DNA from: Streptomyces sp. NBC_01306
Lineage (GTDB): Bacteria > Actinomycetota > Actinomycetes > Streptomycetales > Streptomycetaceae
DNA length: 64,000 bases
Reading direction: 5' to 3'
NCBI RefSeq assembly: GCF_026340465.1
Contig: NZ_JAPEPC010000001.1
Coordinates: 434,001-498,000 of the forward strand
How positions within the stretch are numbered: the stretch's first letter is position 1; each line of letters begins with the position of its first letter. The translations under genes and the position numbers were made by a program. The notes beneath the pieces are model-generated. The model had not been told where the DNA came from and ran no database searches. It worked only from the letters and a program-made list of their open reading frames with translations. Below, piece by piece: positions 52,570-61,086 of the stretch.

Positions 52570-52828
52570 GTGATCCCTCTGGCAGTTGACGGTGGGGAGA
52601 ATCGAACTATCAAGACATGTGGGAACAAGTGCATGAATATATGTCATCTCAACTCACAATGAGCGAGCGTAGCCCGATCAGATCACCGCGGCGGCATATT
52701 CTCCCAACCTTGTGCGGTGGCCACTCCAGAGGAATAGACTCGCCGGTTTTACACAGTCAGCTCCCGTTCACACACGAGGAGTCACCGAACATGTGTCCCA
52801 ACTGCCCCCGAATGAGGACAGCTTGGTA

Positions 52829-55462
52829 TCAGCGCAGGTGCAGGGCGCTCCGGGCCCGTTCGGCCAGCCCGTCGGCGCCGCAGGACTCGGCGAGGGCGAG
52901 CCCGCGCACCAGGTCGGGCTCGGAGCGGGCGGCGATCGCGAACTCCACCCGGGCCTGGGCGTGTTCGTACGCGCAAGGCGACGCTTCGAGATAGGCGACG
53001 GCGCCACCGAGCAGCTCCACGGCACGGCCACCGCTCTCCAGGACGGCCGCGGTCCGCAGCGACTCACCGATCGCGGTGTCCGTCCCGTACCGCTCGGCCC
53101 GGTCCCGTACATACGTCACCAGCCGCGCGGCGCGGGCCGGGTCCTCGGTCGCGAGAGCCCGCACCAGATCGGCCGCCCAGGGGGCCATGACGCTGTTGTG
53201 CCGGCCGCGCCCGCGCAACGCCTCGCCCGCGGCCTCCAGTTCGGCGATCGCTTCCTTCGTACGGCCGCATGCCAGCAGCAGCCTGCCGCGCACGGAAGGC
53301 GCGTCGGGAATGACGATGGTGGAGGGATACGGGGGCGCGAAGCCGTACTGTTCGGCGGCCTCCCGCGCGGCCTGGACATGGCCACGGGCCAGCAGCGTGT
53401 CGATGAGCATGCAGGCGGCGTCCCAGTTCATCGGGAGGCCGTTGCCGACCCGCTCCGCGAGGCGCAGGCTCTCGCGCAGATAGGTCTCCGCCTCGGCCAG
53501 CCGGCCGCGCCTGCGCTGGAGATAGCCGACGAGCGCGTTGGCGAACGAGAGATGGCCGCCGCTCCAGCCGGACACCTCGAACGAGCGGAGCGCCTCCGTG
53601 AAGAGGCTCTCGGCCCGGTCCAGCCGGTCGGCGAAGGCGTAGGAGAGGCCGAGCAGCGCGGCGGGCTCGAACCCCCAGGAGGTGCCGGTCCAGCCGATGC
53701 CCGGTGGCAGCCGTCCGTTGACCAGGGCCCGGTCGCAGATCTCGACGATCTCCTCGGCGCTCTCGCCGCGGGCGGTGCCGTCGAACGCGCGCAGTATGAG
53801 CAGGATCCGCTCGGAGTTGTCCTGGCCGCCGAGGCCGTCGGTCATCTCCGCGAGACGGCGGGAGCGCGCGGGTCCGTCGTCCTCGACCGCCTGGACGCCC
53901 TCCCAGAGGAAGTGCGCGGTCTGGAGCCGCCGCCTGGCGGGGCCCGGCTCGGTCACCTCCGCCTCGGCTGCCACCACCTCGGCCGCCTCACGGGTCTGGT
54001 TGTTGTGGGTCAGCGCCTGGGCGAGCCGGAAGACCGCGTCCACCCGCAGGGCCCCGTCGAGCCCCGGCAGGGCGAGCGCGGCCCGCAGATGGCCGACCGT
54101 GGTGGCCGGTGAGGTCAGCAGCGTGGCGCAGCCCAGCTCGTACAGGACGCTGGCGCGCACGGTCGGCAGCGGCGGCTCGTCGAGTGCCCGCTCCAGACAC
54201 CGCCTGGCCGCGTCCGGTGCGCCCACCGCCAGGTGTTCGGCCGCCGCCTCCCGCAGCTGTGCGACCAGCTCGGGGTCGTCGTCGGGGTGGACCTGGAGGA
54301 GATGCGGTGCGGCGGCTGCCGCGCCCCGGCCCGCCATCGTGACGGCCCAGGCCGCCTGGCCGTGCATCGCGGTACGGGTGGCGGCCGGCACGGCCCGGTA
54401 GACGGCGCCGGCGATCAGCGGGTGGACGAACTCCATCGGGTCGGTACCGGTCAGGATGCGGGCCGCCCTCAGCCGCTCGGCGCAGTCGGCCGCCTCGCCC
54501 TCGTTCATACCGGCCAGCCGCCCGGCCAGCTGCAGCGAGATACCGGTGCCCAGGATCCCGGCGGCCCAGGCGAACCGGGTGGTTCCGGTGCCCAGTTCCT
54601 CCAGGCGCGCGATCAGCCCCGAGCCGCGCGCCGACGCACCCAGTGCGCGCAGGGCTCCCGCCGAGTCCTCGACCGGGTCGAGCGCGTCGTCCCGCACCCT
54701 GGCGAGAAGCTCGACGGTCTCGTACGCGTTGCCCCCGGTCACCGCCCAGACCTCGCGGCAGAACGGATCGTCGGCGTGCTCCCCGAGCGCGCTGCGGGAG
54801 AGCTGGGCGATGGCGTCGGGGGTGAGCGCGCGCAGCTGCACGTTCTTCTCGGCCGCCGCTTCCAGCATCCGCAGATACTCCGCGGCGTCGCCCACCGCCT
54901 CGCCCGTGCGGTACGCGAGGACCACGAGCACGGGCGGGCCGCCCTCGCGCCCGGTGAAGGAGGCCAGCCAGGCGAGCGTCTCCAGATCGCACCACTGGGC
55001 GTCGTCCACGATGAACACCAGCGGGCGGAACAGTCCGGCGATCCGCACGGCCACGGCGTCCAGCCCGTCGCGGACCCCCTGCGGGTCGGCCTGCTGCGCG
55101 CCGGGCGGGGCGACGCCGAGTGCGGGCCCGACGATGTCGTACCGGTCGTCGAGCAGATCGCGCGCGTCCCGGATCCCGGGCATCGCCAGTGCGGGCTGCA
55201 GGAGTTGGCGTACGACGTGGAAGGGTACGGAGGTGAGCGTCTCGCCGCCACGTGCCGACCACACCGTGCAGCGGCCGGCCGCATGGGCGCTGACCGTGTC
55301 GAGCAGCGCGGTCTTGCCCAGACCCGCCTCGCCGCTGTAGATGAGGAGGCCCCCGGCGGACTCCCCCGCGCACAGCGCCTCGACGGCGTGCGTGCCCACG
55401 GCGATCTCGTTCTCCCGCTCCAGCAGCGGTACGGCAGCCGGGCGTTCCTTCCGGGACCCCAT
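52829..55462 (-). CDS. LAL-type AAA ATPase lacking the LuxR DNA-binding domain
   Basis: An 877-aa protein. N-terminal AAA/STAND ATPase: Walker A 'YSGEAGLGKTALLD' near residue 45, Walker B 'LVFIVDDAQWCDLETLAWL', then winged-helix and TPR-like helical repeats, the LAL (MalT-like) layout. LAL regulators normally end with about 65 residues of LuxR helix-turn-helix. Here the last residues 'GLAERARSALHLR' are the position where the linker to that domain begins, and TGA follows; the downstream bases in this frame encode no helix-turn-helix. So it is an ATPase that has lost or never had the DNA-binding end. ATG at 55462 has GGGGAGG upstream. It lies upstream of cvnA on the same strand, 259 bp away. 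Confidence 0.85.
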   Translation of the reverse strand: MGSRKERPAAVPLLERENEIAVGTHAVEALCAGESAGGLLIYSGEAGLGKTALLDTVSAHAAGRCTVWSARGGETLTSVPFHVVRQLLQPALAMPGIRDARDLLDDRYDIVGPALGVAPPGAQQADPQGVRDGLDAVAVRIAGLFRPLVFIVDDAQWCDLETLAWLASFTGREGGPPVLVVLAYRTGEAVGDAAEYLRMLEAAAEKNVQLRALTPDAIAQLSRSALGEHADDPFCREVWAVTGGNAYETVELLARVRDDALDPVEDSAGALRALGASARGSGLIARLEELGTGTTRFAWAAGILGTGISLQLAGRLAGMNEGEAADCAERLRAARILTGTDPMEFVHPLIAGAVYRAVPAATRTAMHGQAAWAVTMAGRGAAAAAPHLLQVHPDDDPELVAQLREAAAEHLAVGAPDAARRCLERALDEPPLPTVRASVLYELGCATLLTSPATTVGHLRAALALPGLDGALRVDAVFRLAQALTHNNQTREAAEVVAAEAEVTEPGPARRRLQTAHFLWEGVQAVEDDGPARSRRLAEMTDGLGGQDNSERILLILRAFDGTARGESAEEIVEICDRALVNGRLPPGIGWTGTSWGFEPAALLGLSYAFADRLDRAESLFTEALRSFEVSGWSGGHLSFANALVGYLQRRRGRLAEAETYLRESLRLAERVGNGLPMNWDAACMLIDTLLARGHVQAAREAAEQYGFAPPYPSTIVIPDAPSVRGRLLLACGRTKEAIAELEAAGEALRGRGRHNSVMAPWAADLVRALATEDPARAARLVTYVRDRAERYGTDTAIGESLRTAAVLESGGRAVELLGGAVAYLEASPCAYEHAQARVEFAIAARSEPDLVRGLALAESCGADGLAERARSALHLR

Positions 55463-55795
55463 CGTTCCTCCCCTGCCTGACAACGGATTTCGAGAATATC
55501 CCGGCAGGCCGGGGCCGCGGGGCGGTCCGGAGGGACCGGTTCACGAGTGAGCAGAAGTTCGCATGCCCTGCGGGCGTTGGCAGTAATCTTGTCGACAGCC
55601 CCTGTCTTGATCGCCTGCGCCTCGGTCTCCGCTGCCCTGAACCGCCCCGGCCTCGTCCCCGGCGTCTGTCGGTGCCCTGTCATCCGGGCGCATACGATGC
55701 CCTGCTACGGTCCGCGCTGGACCGGCCGGCCGCCACCGGCAGCATTCCTGCCGCCACCGGCGACATCAAGAACCGACAAGCACGGGGAAGACTGC
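55463..55795. other. Divergent intergenic region, nothing recognised
   Basis: 333 bp between the LAL ATPase and the DUF2127 gene, divergent. I see both Shine-Dalgarno sites and no gene, repeat or hairpin of note. Confidence 0.5.
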
Positions 55796-56569
55796 ATGAA
55801 GATCGACTGGGACCGGCGCACCTGCGCACGGCGCGGGCATGTGACATACGCCCCGCAGGAACCGGAACTGGCGGCGCGGCTGCGCGCCGAGACGGGATTC
55901 GGCGAAGCCTGGCGCTGCCTCCGCTGCGGGGACTTCGCCCTGGGGGACCCGCACGGAGCGGGTCCCGCACAGGACGCCCCGCTGGTGCCGCGCGGCAAGG
56001 TGCTGCGCGATCTGTTCATCCTGCGCTTCCTCGCCGTGGAGCGCGCGGTGCGCGGCGTGTTCATCGTGCTGGCGGCCGTGGCCGTCTGGAAGTTCAGCAA
56101 CAGCCAGGACGCGGTGCGCCGGCTCTTCGACCAGAACCTGAACGTCCTGCGCCCGGTGTTCCGCCACTTCAACTACGACCTGGACAACTCGCCCGTGGTC
56201 GGCACCATCCAGAAGACCTTCGGCTACAAGCACTCCACGCTGCTGCTCGTGGCGGCGCTGCTGCTCGTATACGCGCTGATCGAGATCGTCGAGGGCGTCG
56301 GGCTGTGGCGCGCGAAGCGCTGGGCGGAGTATCTGACCGTCGTCGCCACCGCGATGTTCCTGCCGCTGGAGATCTACGAACTCACCGAGAAGATCAGCTG
56401 GCTGAAGATCGCCACTCTGACGATCAATATCCTCGCGGTGCTCTACATCCTGCTCGGCAAGCGCCTGTTCGGTCTGCGGGGCGGGCACGCGGCCTTCGAG
56501 GCCGAGCGGCAGAGCGCCTCGCTGCTGGAAGTGGAGACGACGGCCGGGCTGACGCCCGTCACCCGCTGA
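55796..56569 (+). CDS. DUF2127 membrane protein with zinc-ribbon-like N-terminus
   Basis: A 257-aa protein. Residues 1-70 are soluble with 'RRTCARRGHVTYAP' and 'WRCLRCGDFALG', a likely metal site (Cys, His and CxxC). Then four hydrophobic segments ('GVFIVLAAVAVWKF', 'TLLLVAALLLVYALIEIVEGVGLW', 'YLTVVATAMFLPLEIYEL', 'IATLTINILAVLYILLG') make the DUF2127 membrane domain. The function is unknown. ATG at 55796 has GGGGAAG 6 nt upstream; the frame is open to 55547 but upstream bases are low in family-like content. Its 3' end overlaps the convergent phosphatase gene by 11 bp. The 333 bp before it, up to the LAL start at 55462, show no gene. Confidence 0.85.
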   Translation: MKIDWDRRTCARRGHVTYAPQEPELAARLRAETGFGEAWRCLRCGDFALGDPHGAGPAQDAPLVPRGKVLRDLFILRFLAVERAVRGVFIVLAAVAVWKFSNSQDAVRRLFDQNLNVLRPVFRHFNYDLDNSPVVGTIQKTFGYKHSTLLLVAALLLVYALIEIVEGVGLWRAKRWAEYLTVVATAMFLPLEIYELTEKISWLKIATLTINILAVLYILLGKRLFGLRGGHAAFEAERQSASLLEVETTAGLTPVTR

Positions 56570-57182
56570 CGGGCCCCGGGACCTGGTTCCACACGGCGAG
56601 GGCGGGCCGCCCGTGTTCGGTGCCGATCCGGCTGACCGATGCGGTGTCCAGCCGGAACAGCGCTCCGGCGGACGCCGGCAGTCCGAGGCGGCGCGCGGTC
56701 AGCACCCGCAGGAAGTGGGCGTGCGCGACCAGGACAACGTCTCCGCCCTCGCCGTCGAGGTCGGCGTCGCGCAGCGCCACGTCGACCCGCTTCAGGACAC
56801 GGTCGGCGCGCTCGCCGACCTGCTGCGGGCTCTCACCGGGGTGCTCGGGCGGCCCCTCGGCCACTCCGTCGGTCCACAGGTCCCAGTCGGGCCGGTCCTG
56901 GTGGATCTCCGCACTGGTGATGCCCTCGTACGCCCCGTAGTCCCACTCGTGCAGGTCGGCGTCGGAGTGTGCGGGCACGAGCCCGGCCAGCTCGGCGGTC
57001 CGCCTGGCCCGGGTCAGCGTGCTGGTCAGGGTGAGCGCGATCCGCCGCTCGGCCAGCAGCGGTGCGACCTTGCGGGCCTGCTCCTCGCCGGACGCCGTCA
57101 GCGGCAGATCCGTCCAGCTGGTGTGTTTCCCGGTGCGGCTCCAGCTGGTCTCACCGTGCCGTACGAGAATCAGCTCTCCCAT
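56559..57182 (-). CDS. Histidine phosphatase family protein (phosphoglycerate-mutase-like)
   Basis: A 207-aa protein with the full active site of the histidine phosphatase clan: 'LILVRHGETSWSRTGKHTSWTDLPLT' (RHGE) at the N-terminus, 'LTRARRTAELAG' (Arg), 'LHEWDYGAYEGIT' (Glu), and the second His in 'VVLVAHAHFLRVL'. It acts on a small phosphorylated metabolite in the cytoplasm (acid phosphatase, broad specificity); the exact substrate is unknown. ATG at 57182; 3' end overlaps DUF2127. It is 214 bp from the next minus-strand gene, which encodes a degenerate relative. Confidence 0.9.
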   Translation of the reverse strand: MGELILVRHGETSWSRTGKHTSWTDLPLTASGEEQARKVAPLLAERRIALTLTSTLTRARRTAELAGLVPAHSDADLHEWDYGAYEGITSAEIHQDRPDWDLWTDGVAEGPPEHPGESPQQVGERADRVLKRVDVALRDADLDGEGGDVVLVAHAHFLRVLTARRLGLPASAGALFRLDTASVSRIGTEHGRPALAVWNQVPGPVSG

Positions 57183-57396
57183 GACCGCCCTGCCTTTTCG
57201 CGTCTGTCACCTCGGCTCCGGTGATGTGATGCCGGTGCCGGCGGCGACGTCTTTGTTGATGTTGTACAAGGGCTTCAGCCTGTCACGACCAGCGAAGATT
57301 CCCGCAGCGGCGGTCCATCGGTGTGATGCTCGGCGCACTGCCGCCCGCCCCTCCTCCATCCATCGGAGCGCACCCGCCACCGGCGCGCATCCCGGG

Positions 57397-57966
57397 TCAC
57401 TGCTCCAGCGGCCGTCCGATGCGCAGGTTCCACCGTCCGGCCCTGCCGCTCAGCTCGGTCAGCGTCAGCGGCGCCGCGTCCAGCCGCCAGAACGCCTCGG
57501 CGGGGAGCGCCAGCGCGTGCAGCACGGCTGCCCGCACCACGGCGGGGCCGGCCACCGCCAGCACCCGGCCGCCCTCGCCCGCCAGCCCTTCCAGCCAGCC
57601 GCCGGCCCGCTCACGGAGCGCGTCCAGCGACTCACCGCCGTGCGGCGCCGCGGAGGGGTCGGTCAGCCAGGCGGCCACCGCATCCGGTTCGCGCACGGTC
57701 AGATCCTCCAGGGTGCTGCCCCTCCAGCGACCCAAGTCCCAGCCCCGGACGGAGGGTTCGGGCTCGGCCCGCAGACCCAGCGCGGCAGCGGTCTCCCGGC
57801 AGCGGGCGTCGGGGGCGGTCAGCATCCGGCCGGCGCCCGGTACCGCGCTCGCGGCCCGCGCCGCCCGGCGGGCACCCGCCTCGTCCAACGGCCCCTCGTC
57901 GTCGATGCGGGCCTCGCGCAGCGCGGCGCTGTGAGCGGCTGAGATCAACATCACGCGTACCGTCAT
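57397..57966 (-). CDS. Degenerate histidine-phosphatase-fold protein next to cbtBA
   Basis: A 189-aa protein with the phosphatase fold pattern ('PLDEAGARRAARAASAVPG', 'TAPDARCRETAAALGL', 'GWDLGRWRGSTLEDL', 'PHGGESLDALRERAGGWL') but the catalytic 'RHG' is 'AAHSA' ('MLISAAHSAALREAR') and the second catalytic His is missing ('LAVAGPAVVRAAVLHAL', GPA instead of a THG type). So it is probably not a normal phosphatase. The fold is that of CobC (alpha-ribazole phosphatase), and the gene sits opposite the cobalamin riboswitch and cobalt transporter, so a role in cobalamin metabolism or regulation is likely (inference). It is divergent from cbtB. Confidence 0.75.
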   Translation of the reverse strand: MTVRVMLISAAHSAALREARIDDEGPLDEAGARRAARAASAVPGAGRMLTAPDARCRETAAALGLRAEPEPSVRGWDLGRWRGSTLEDLTVREPDAVAAWLTDPSAAPHGGESLDALRERAGGWLEGLAGEGGRVLAVAGPAVVRAAVLHALALPAEAFWRLDAAPLTLTELSGRAGRWNLRIGRPLEQ

Positions 57967-58089
57967 CGCTCTCCTCCTCCAGCTGTCCGTTCGCCGGGCG
58001 GGGCAAGCAGATCACGTGGGCCGGGGGCCTGGAGCGCAGGGGGTGACGGGCCGTCCGGCCGACCCGCACCGTAGCGGAGCCTGCCCGGC

Positions 58090-58215
58090 AGGCGGTACGG
58101 TCCACGTGAACATGACGAAGGCGTAATGGAAGTCCGGTGAAAACCCGGCACGGTCGCGCCACTGTGAACCCGCCCCGCGGGAAGTCAGACCCAGCACCTT
58201 CGTCTCAGGCACCAC
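58090..58215 (+). ncRNA. Cobalamin riboswitch upstream of cbtB
   Basis: The + strand shows the B12 riboswitch core: TAATGGAAGTCCGGTGAAAA at 58124-58143, then CCCGGCACGGTCGCGCCACTG (B12-box-like GCCACTGTGA at 58158-58167), followed by a hairpin GCCCCGCGGG and GTCAGACCC (58184-58192). Outer limits are approximate. The SD AGGAGG (58237-58242) of cbtB is about 45 nt downstream, so control of translation start or of transcription are both possible. Riboswitches of this type switch genes off when adenosylcobalamin is abundant. Confidence 0.85.
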
Positions 58216-58248
58216 GACCGGGACGCGTGTTCCCCAGGAGGTTCTGCC

Positions 58249-58473
58249 ATGGCAAACTCCCTTGCCCCCGTACCGAGCGCCCCCGCCACTCCGGCGATCG
58301 CTCCCCTCTCCCTCAAGGCCATTGCCCCCTGGGCGGTCTTCTTCGGGATCCTCATGCTCATCCTGCTGTACTTCGTCGGCGCCGAGCAGGGTGCCACCTC
58401 GGTCTTCTCGGGGACCGACGTGCACGAGTGGGTCCACGACGGACGTCATCTTCTCGGCTTCCCCTGCCACTGA
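58249..58473 (+). CDS. cbtB: CbtB, small membrane subunit of cobalt transporter
   Basis: A 74-aa protein with one membrane helix ('WAVFFGILMLILLYFVGAEQ') and a C-terminal His-rich metal motif ('DVHEWVHDGRHLLGFPCH'). This is the CbtB pattern, the partner of CbtA in a predicted cobalt importer found almost only near cobalamin genes. ATG at 58249 has AGGAGG 6 nt upstream. It is directly downstream of the cobalamin riboswitch and followed by cbtA after 27 bp. Confidence 0.93.
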   Translation: MANSLAPVPSAPATPAIAPLSLKAIAPWAVFFGILMLILLYFVGAEQGATSVFSGTDVHEWVHDGRHLLGFPCH

Positions 58474-58500
58474 CCTTCTGACGTCCAGGGGACCTCTCTC

Positions 58501-59268
58501 ATGAACTCCATATCCATACGCGCCCTGCTCGTCCGCGGAATGCTGGCCGGCCTCGCCGCCGGTGTGCTGGCTCTGGTCGTCGCCTATCTGCTCGGTGAGC
58601 CGCGGGTGGACTCGGCCATCGCGTTCGAGGACGCGCACAGCCACGAGCACGAGATGGAGGTGGTCAGCCGTTCCCTCCAGTCGACGGCCGGCCTGGCCAC
58701 CGGTGTGCTCGTCTTCGGCGTCGCTATCGGTGGCATCGCCGCGCTCGCGTTCTGCTTCGCTCTCGGCCGTACCGGCAGGTTCGGTCCGCGGGCGACCGCC
58801 ATGCTGGTGTCGGCCGGCGCGCTGCTCGCCGTGTACGTCGTGCCGTTCCTCAAGTACCCGGCAAATCCGCCGTCGGTGGGCGACCCCGACACCATCGGCA
58901 AGCGCACCACCCTGTACTTCCTGATGATGGTGCTCAGTGTGCTGCTCTCCGTCGCCGCGGTGATCCTCGGTAGACGGCTCGCGCCACGCCTCGGCAACTG
59001 GAACGCGACCGTGGCGGCGGGGGCGGCCTTCCTCGTCCTGGTCGGGCTGGCCTACGAGTTCTTGCCGGCCATCAACGAGGTGCCGAAGGACTTCCCGGCC
59101 ACCCTGCTCTGGCAGTTCCGGCTCTCGGCGCTCGCGATCCAGCTCACCCTGTGGACCGCGTTCGGACTGCTCTTCGGCCACCTGGCCGAGCGTCATCTTC
59201 TGCCGCGGGCGGCTCCGGCACGCGACGCGAACGGCACGGCGGCGCCGACGACCGCTCCCGTCGGCTGA
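58501..59268 (+). CDS. cbtA: CbtA, main membrane subunit of cobalt transporter
   Basis: A 255-aa membrane protein with five to six helices. A His/Glu-rich loop ('FEDAHSHEHEMEVVSR') follows the first helix and 'EFLPAINEVPKDFPATLLWQF' lies near the end of the core, both typical of CbtA. With CbtB it probably imports Co2+ for cobalamin synthesis. ATG at 58501 has AGGGGA upstream. The gene is ended by the hairpin at 59363-59392. Confidence 0.93.
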   Translation: MNSISIRALLVRGMLAGLAAGVLALVVAYLLGEPRVDSAIAFEDAHSHEHEMEVVSRSLQSTAGLATGVLVFGVAIGGIAALAFCFALGRTGRFGPRATAMLVSAGALLAVYVVPFLKYPANPPSVGDPDTIGKRTTLYFLMMVLSVLLSVAAVILGRRLAPRLGNWNATVAAGAAFLVLVGLAYEFLPAINEVPKDFPATLLWQFRLSALAIQLTLWTAFGLLFGHLAERHLLPRAAPARDANGTAAPTTAPVG

Positions 59269-59362
59269 CCGACCGGGAGTGCGCCGTACCGGCTGCCGGG
59301 CCGCCGCACCGGGCCCTGCGGTGACGCACTGACTGTTCCGCCTCCGCCCGGCGGCCACCACG

Positions 59363-59392
59363 GATCCCGCCCGGACCTGTCCGGGCGGGATC
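59363..59392. terminator. Strong hairpin terminator after cbtA
   Basis: GATCCCGCCCGGAC (59363-59376) and GTCCGGGCGGGATC (59379-59392): a perfect 14-bp complement with a 2-nt centre, 94 bp after the cbtA stop. Confidence 0.8.
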
Positions 59393-59409
59393 GTCCGTGT
59401 GCGGACACC

Positions 59410-59447
59410 GTTTCCGCCCGTGCCCGAAGTTTCCGCCCGTGCCCGAA
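59410..59447. repeat. Perfect tandem 19-bp duplication before the phosphoesterase gene
   Basis: GTTTCCGCCCGTGCCCGAA appears twice head to tail (59410-59428 and 59429-59447), 143 bp before the start at 59590. Confidence 0.85.
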
Positions 59448-59589
59448 CACCAGGTTCTGGCTTGGCCAACCCCTTGCCGCTCATTGGCCACCTGTTCATC
59501 GTTTCACTCCTCCCCACCTCACCGGCCGCCCGCAAGAGTTCAGGAGGGGCCTGGAAAAGGGCCCGTCCGAGCTTGAGAAGGGGATGTTC

Positions 59590-61017
59590 ATGGCCGAGTT
59601 GACGCGACGCAGACTCCTTGGCTCAGCGGCAGGCGCCGTCAGCGGTGCGGCGGCGCTCTCGCTGCTGCCGCCCAGCGTGCAGAAGGCGGTCGCGGCCGGA
59701 CCGCCGCGCCACGGCTCCCTGCGCGACATCGAACACGTCGTCATGCTGATGCAGGAGAACCGCTCGTTCGACCACTACTTCGGCACGCTGTCCGGCGTGC
59801 GCGGCTTCAGCGACCCGCACGCGCAGAAGCTGGCCAATGGCAAACCGGTCTTCTACCAGCCCGACTCGGTGAACCCGAAGGGCTATCTGCTCCCGTTCCA
59901 TCTGGACACGCACACGTCGAGCGCCCAGGCCATCCCGTCCACCAGCCACGCCTGGTCCGTGCAGCACGAGGCGTGGAACGGCGGCCGGATGGACCAGTGG
60001 CTCCCCGCGCACCGCAAGGCCGACGGCCTCAACGGCCCGTATGTCATGGGCTATTACACCCGGGAGGACATTCCCTTCCAGTTCGCGCTGGCGGAGACCT
60101 TCACCATCTGCGACAACTACTTCTGCTCGGTGTTCGGCCCCACCTGGCCGAACCGGCTGTACTGGATGACGGGCACGCTCGACCCGAACGGCACCCAGGG
60201 CGGCCCGATCCTGAACAACACGGCCCCCACGCCGTACCGCTGGACGACCTACGCCGAGCGGCTGCAGGCCGCGGGTGTCAGCTGGAAGGTCTACCAGCAG
60301 GAAGACTCCTATGGCTGCAACATGCTGGAGAACTTCCAGACCTTCAAGGACGCCAAGCCCGGTGACGAGCTGTACGAGCGCGGGATGCGCCCGCAGCCGG
60401 AGGGCACGTTCGAGGACGACGCCCGCAACGACCGGCTGCCGGCCGTCTCCTGGATCATGCCGACGAGCTACCAGTCCGAGCACCCGGACTACCTCCCGGC
60501 GGCGGGCGCGGACTTCGTGGCGCAGAAGATCGAGGCCATCGCGTCCAACCCGAAGGTGTGGGCGAAGACCGCGTTCATCCTCAACTACGACGAAAACGAT
60601 GGCCTGTTCGACCATGTGGCGCCTCCCACCCCGAAGCCCGGCACGACGGACGAGTTCGTCCAGGGCCTGCCGATCGGCGGCGGTTTCCGGGTCCCGGCGA
60701 TCATCGTGTCGCCGTGGACCGTGGGCGGCTGGGTCGCGGGCGAGCGGTTCGACCACACGTCGGCGCTCCAGTTCCTGGAGCGGTTCACGGGCGTACGGGA
60801 GCCCAACATCACCCAGTGGCGCCGCCGCACCTTCGGCGACCTGACGTCGGCCTTCCGCTTCTCCGGCGCCCACCACCGCCCGCCGCACCTGCCGGAGGAC
60901 ACGGCCGAGCAGCTGGAGCAGGCGAAGAAGGAGGTGGCCACGCTCCCGAAGCCGACACTGCCGGGGGCCGACCAGCGGTTCCCGCGCCAGGAGCGGGGGC
61001 ACCGGCCGCGCACATAG
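59590..61017 (+). CDS. Tat-exported phospholipase C/acid-phosphatase-type phosphoesterase
   Basis: A 475-aa protein. The start 'MAELTRRRLLGSAAGAVSGA' is a twin-arginine signal (RR motif) with a hydrophobic core to about residue 36. The mature part is of the AcpA/PLC phosphoesterase family: 'IEHVVMLMQENRSFDHYFGTL' (metal-binding Glu-Asn-Arg-Ser-Phe-Asp), 'PTWPNRLYWMTGTLD', 'AVSWIMPTSYQSEHPDY', 'FILNYDENDGLFDHVAPP' and 'GFRVPAIIVSPWT'. It would hydrolyse phospholipids or phosphomonoesters outside the cell after folding in the cytoplasm with its metal. It lacks the long C-terminal domains of the classical hemolytic PlcH. ATG at 59590 has AGAAGGGG 6 nt upstream; an ATG at 59584 is less well placed. 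Confidence 0.9.
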   Translation: MAELTRRRLLGSAAGAVSGAAALSLLPPSVQKAVAAGPPRHGSLRDIEHVVMLMQENRSFDHYFGTLSGVRGFSDPHAQKLANGKPVFYQPDSVNPKGYLLPFHLDTHTSSAQAIPSTSHAWSVQHEAWNGGRMDQWLPAHRKADGLNGPYVMGYYTREDIPFQFALAETFTICDNYFCSVFGPTWPNRLYWMTGTLDPNGTQGGPILNNTAPTPYRWTTYAERLQAAGVSWKVYQQEDSYGCNMLENFQTFKDAKPGDELYERGMRPQPEGTFEDDARNDRLPAVSWIMPTSYQSEHPDYLPAAGADFVAQKIEAIASNPKVWAKTAFILNYDENDGLFDHVAPPTPKPGTTDEFVQGLPIGGGFRVPAIIVSPWTVGGWVAGERFDHTSALQFLERFTGVREPNITQWRRRTFGDLTSAFRFSGAHHRPPHLPEDTAEQLEQAKKEVATLPKPTLPGADQRFPRQERGHRPRT

Positions 61018-61086
61018 GTCCTTTGGTTTGACTCATGCCCAGGGCACGAGCGTGCGCGGGAGGTCACCGAAACCCGCGGCGAGATT

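Larger units (their letters stand above)
59269..59589. other. Gene-free region between cbtA and phosphoesterase
   Basis: 321 bp. It holds a strong hairpin (59363-59392), a tandem 19-bp repeat (59410-59447), an inverted repeat TGGCCAA...TTGGCCA (59463-59490) and the promoter of the phosphoesterase. No open frame with a start signal fits. Confidence 0.65.

Noticed and set aside
52791..52994. Plus-strand frame starting 'MCPNCPRMRTAW' with GAGGAG upstream, a possible small Cys peptide
   Set aside because: Most of it is antisense to the LAL gene and Arg-rich, as shadows are; only the first dozen codons lie in free sequence. Kept out for lack of support.
59485..59515. Possible PhoP (PHO) box, GTTCATC near 59494, before the phosphoesterase
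   Set aside because: Only one acceptable half-site; the second 11-nt repeat does not match the consensus.
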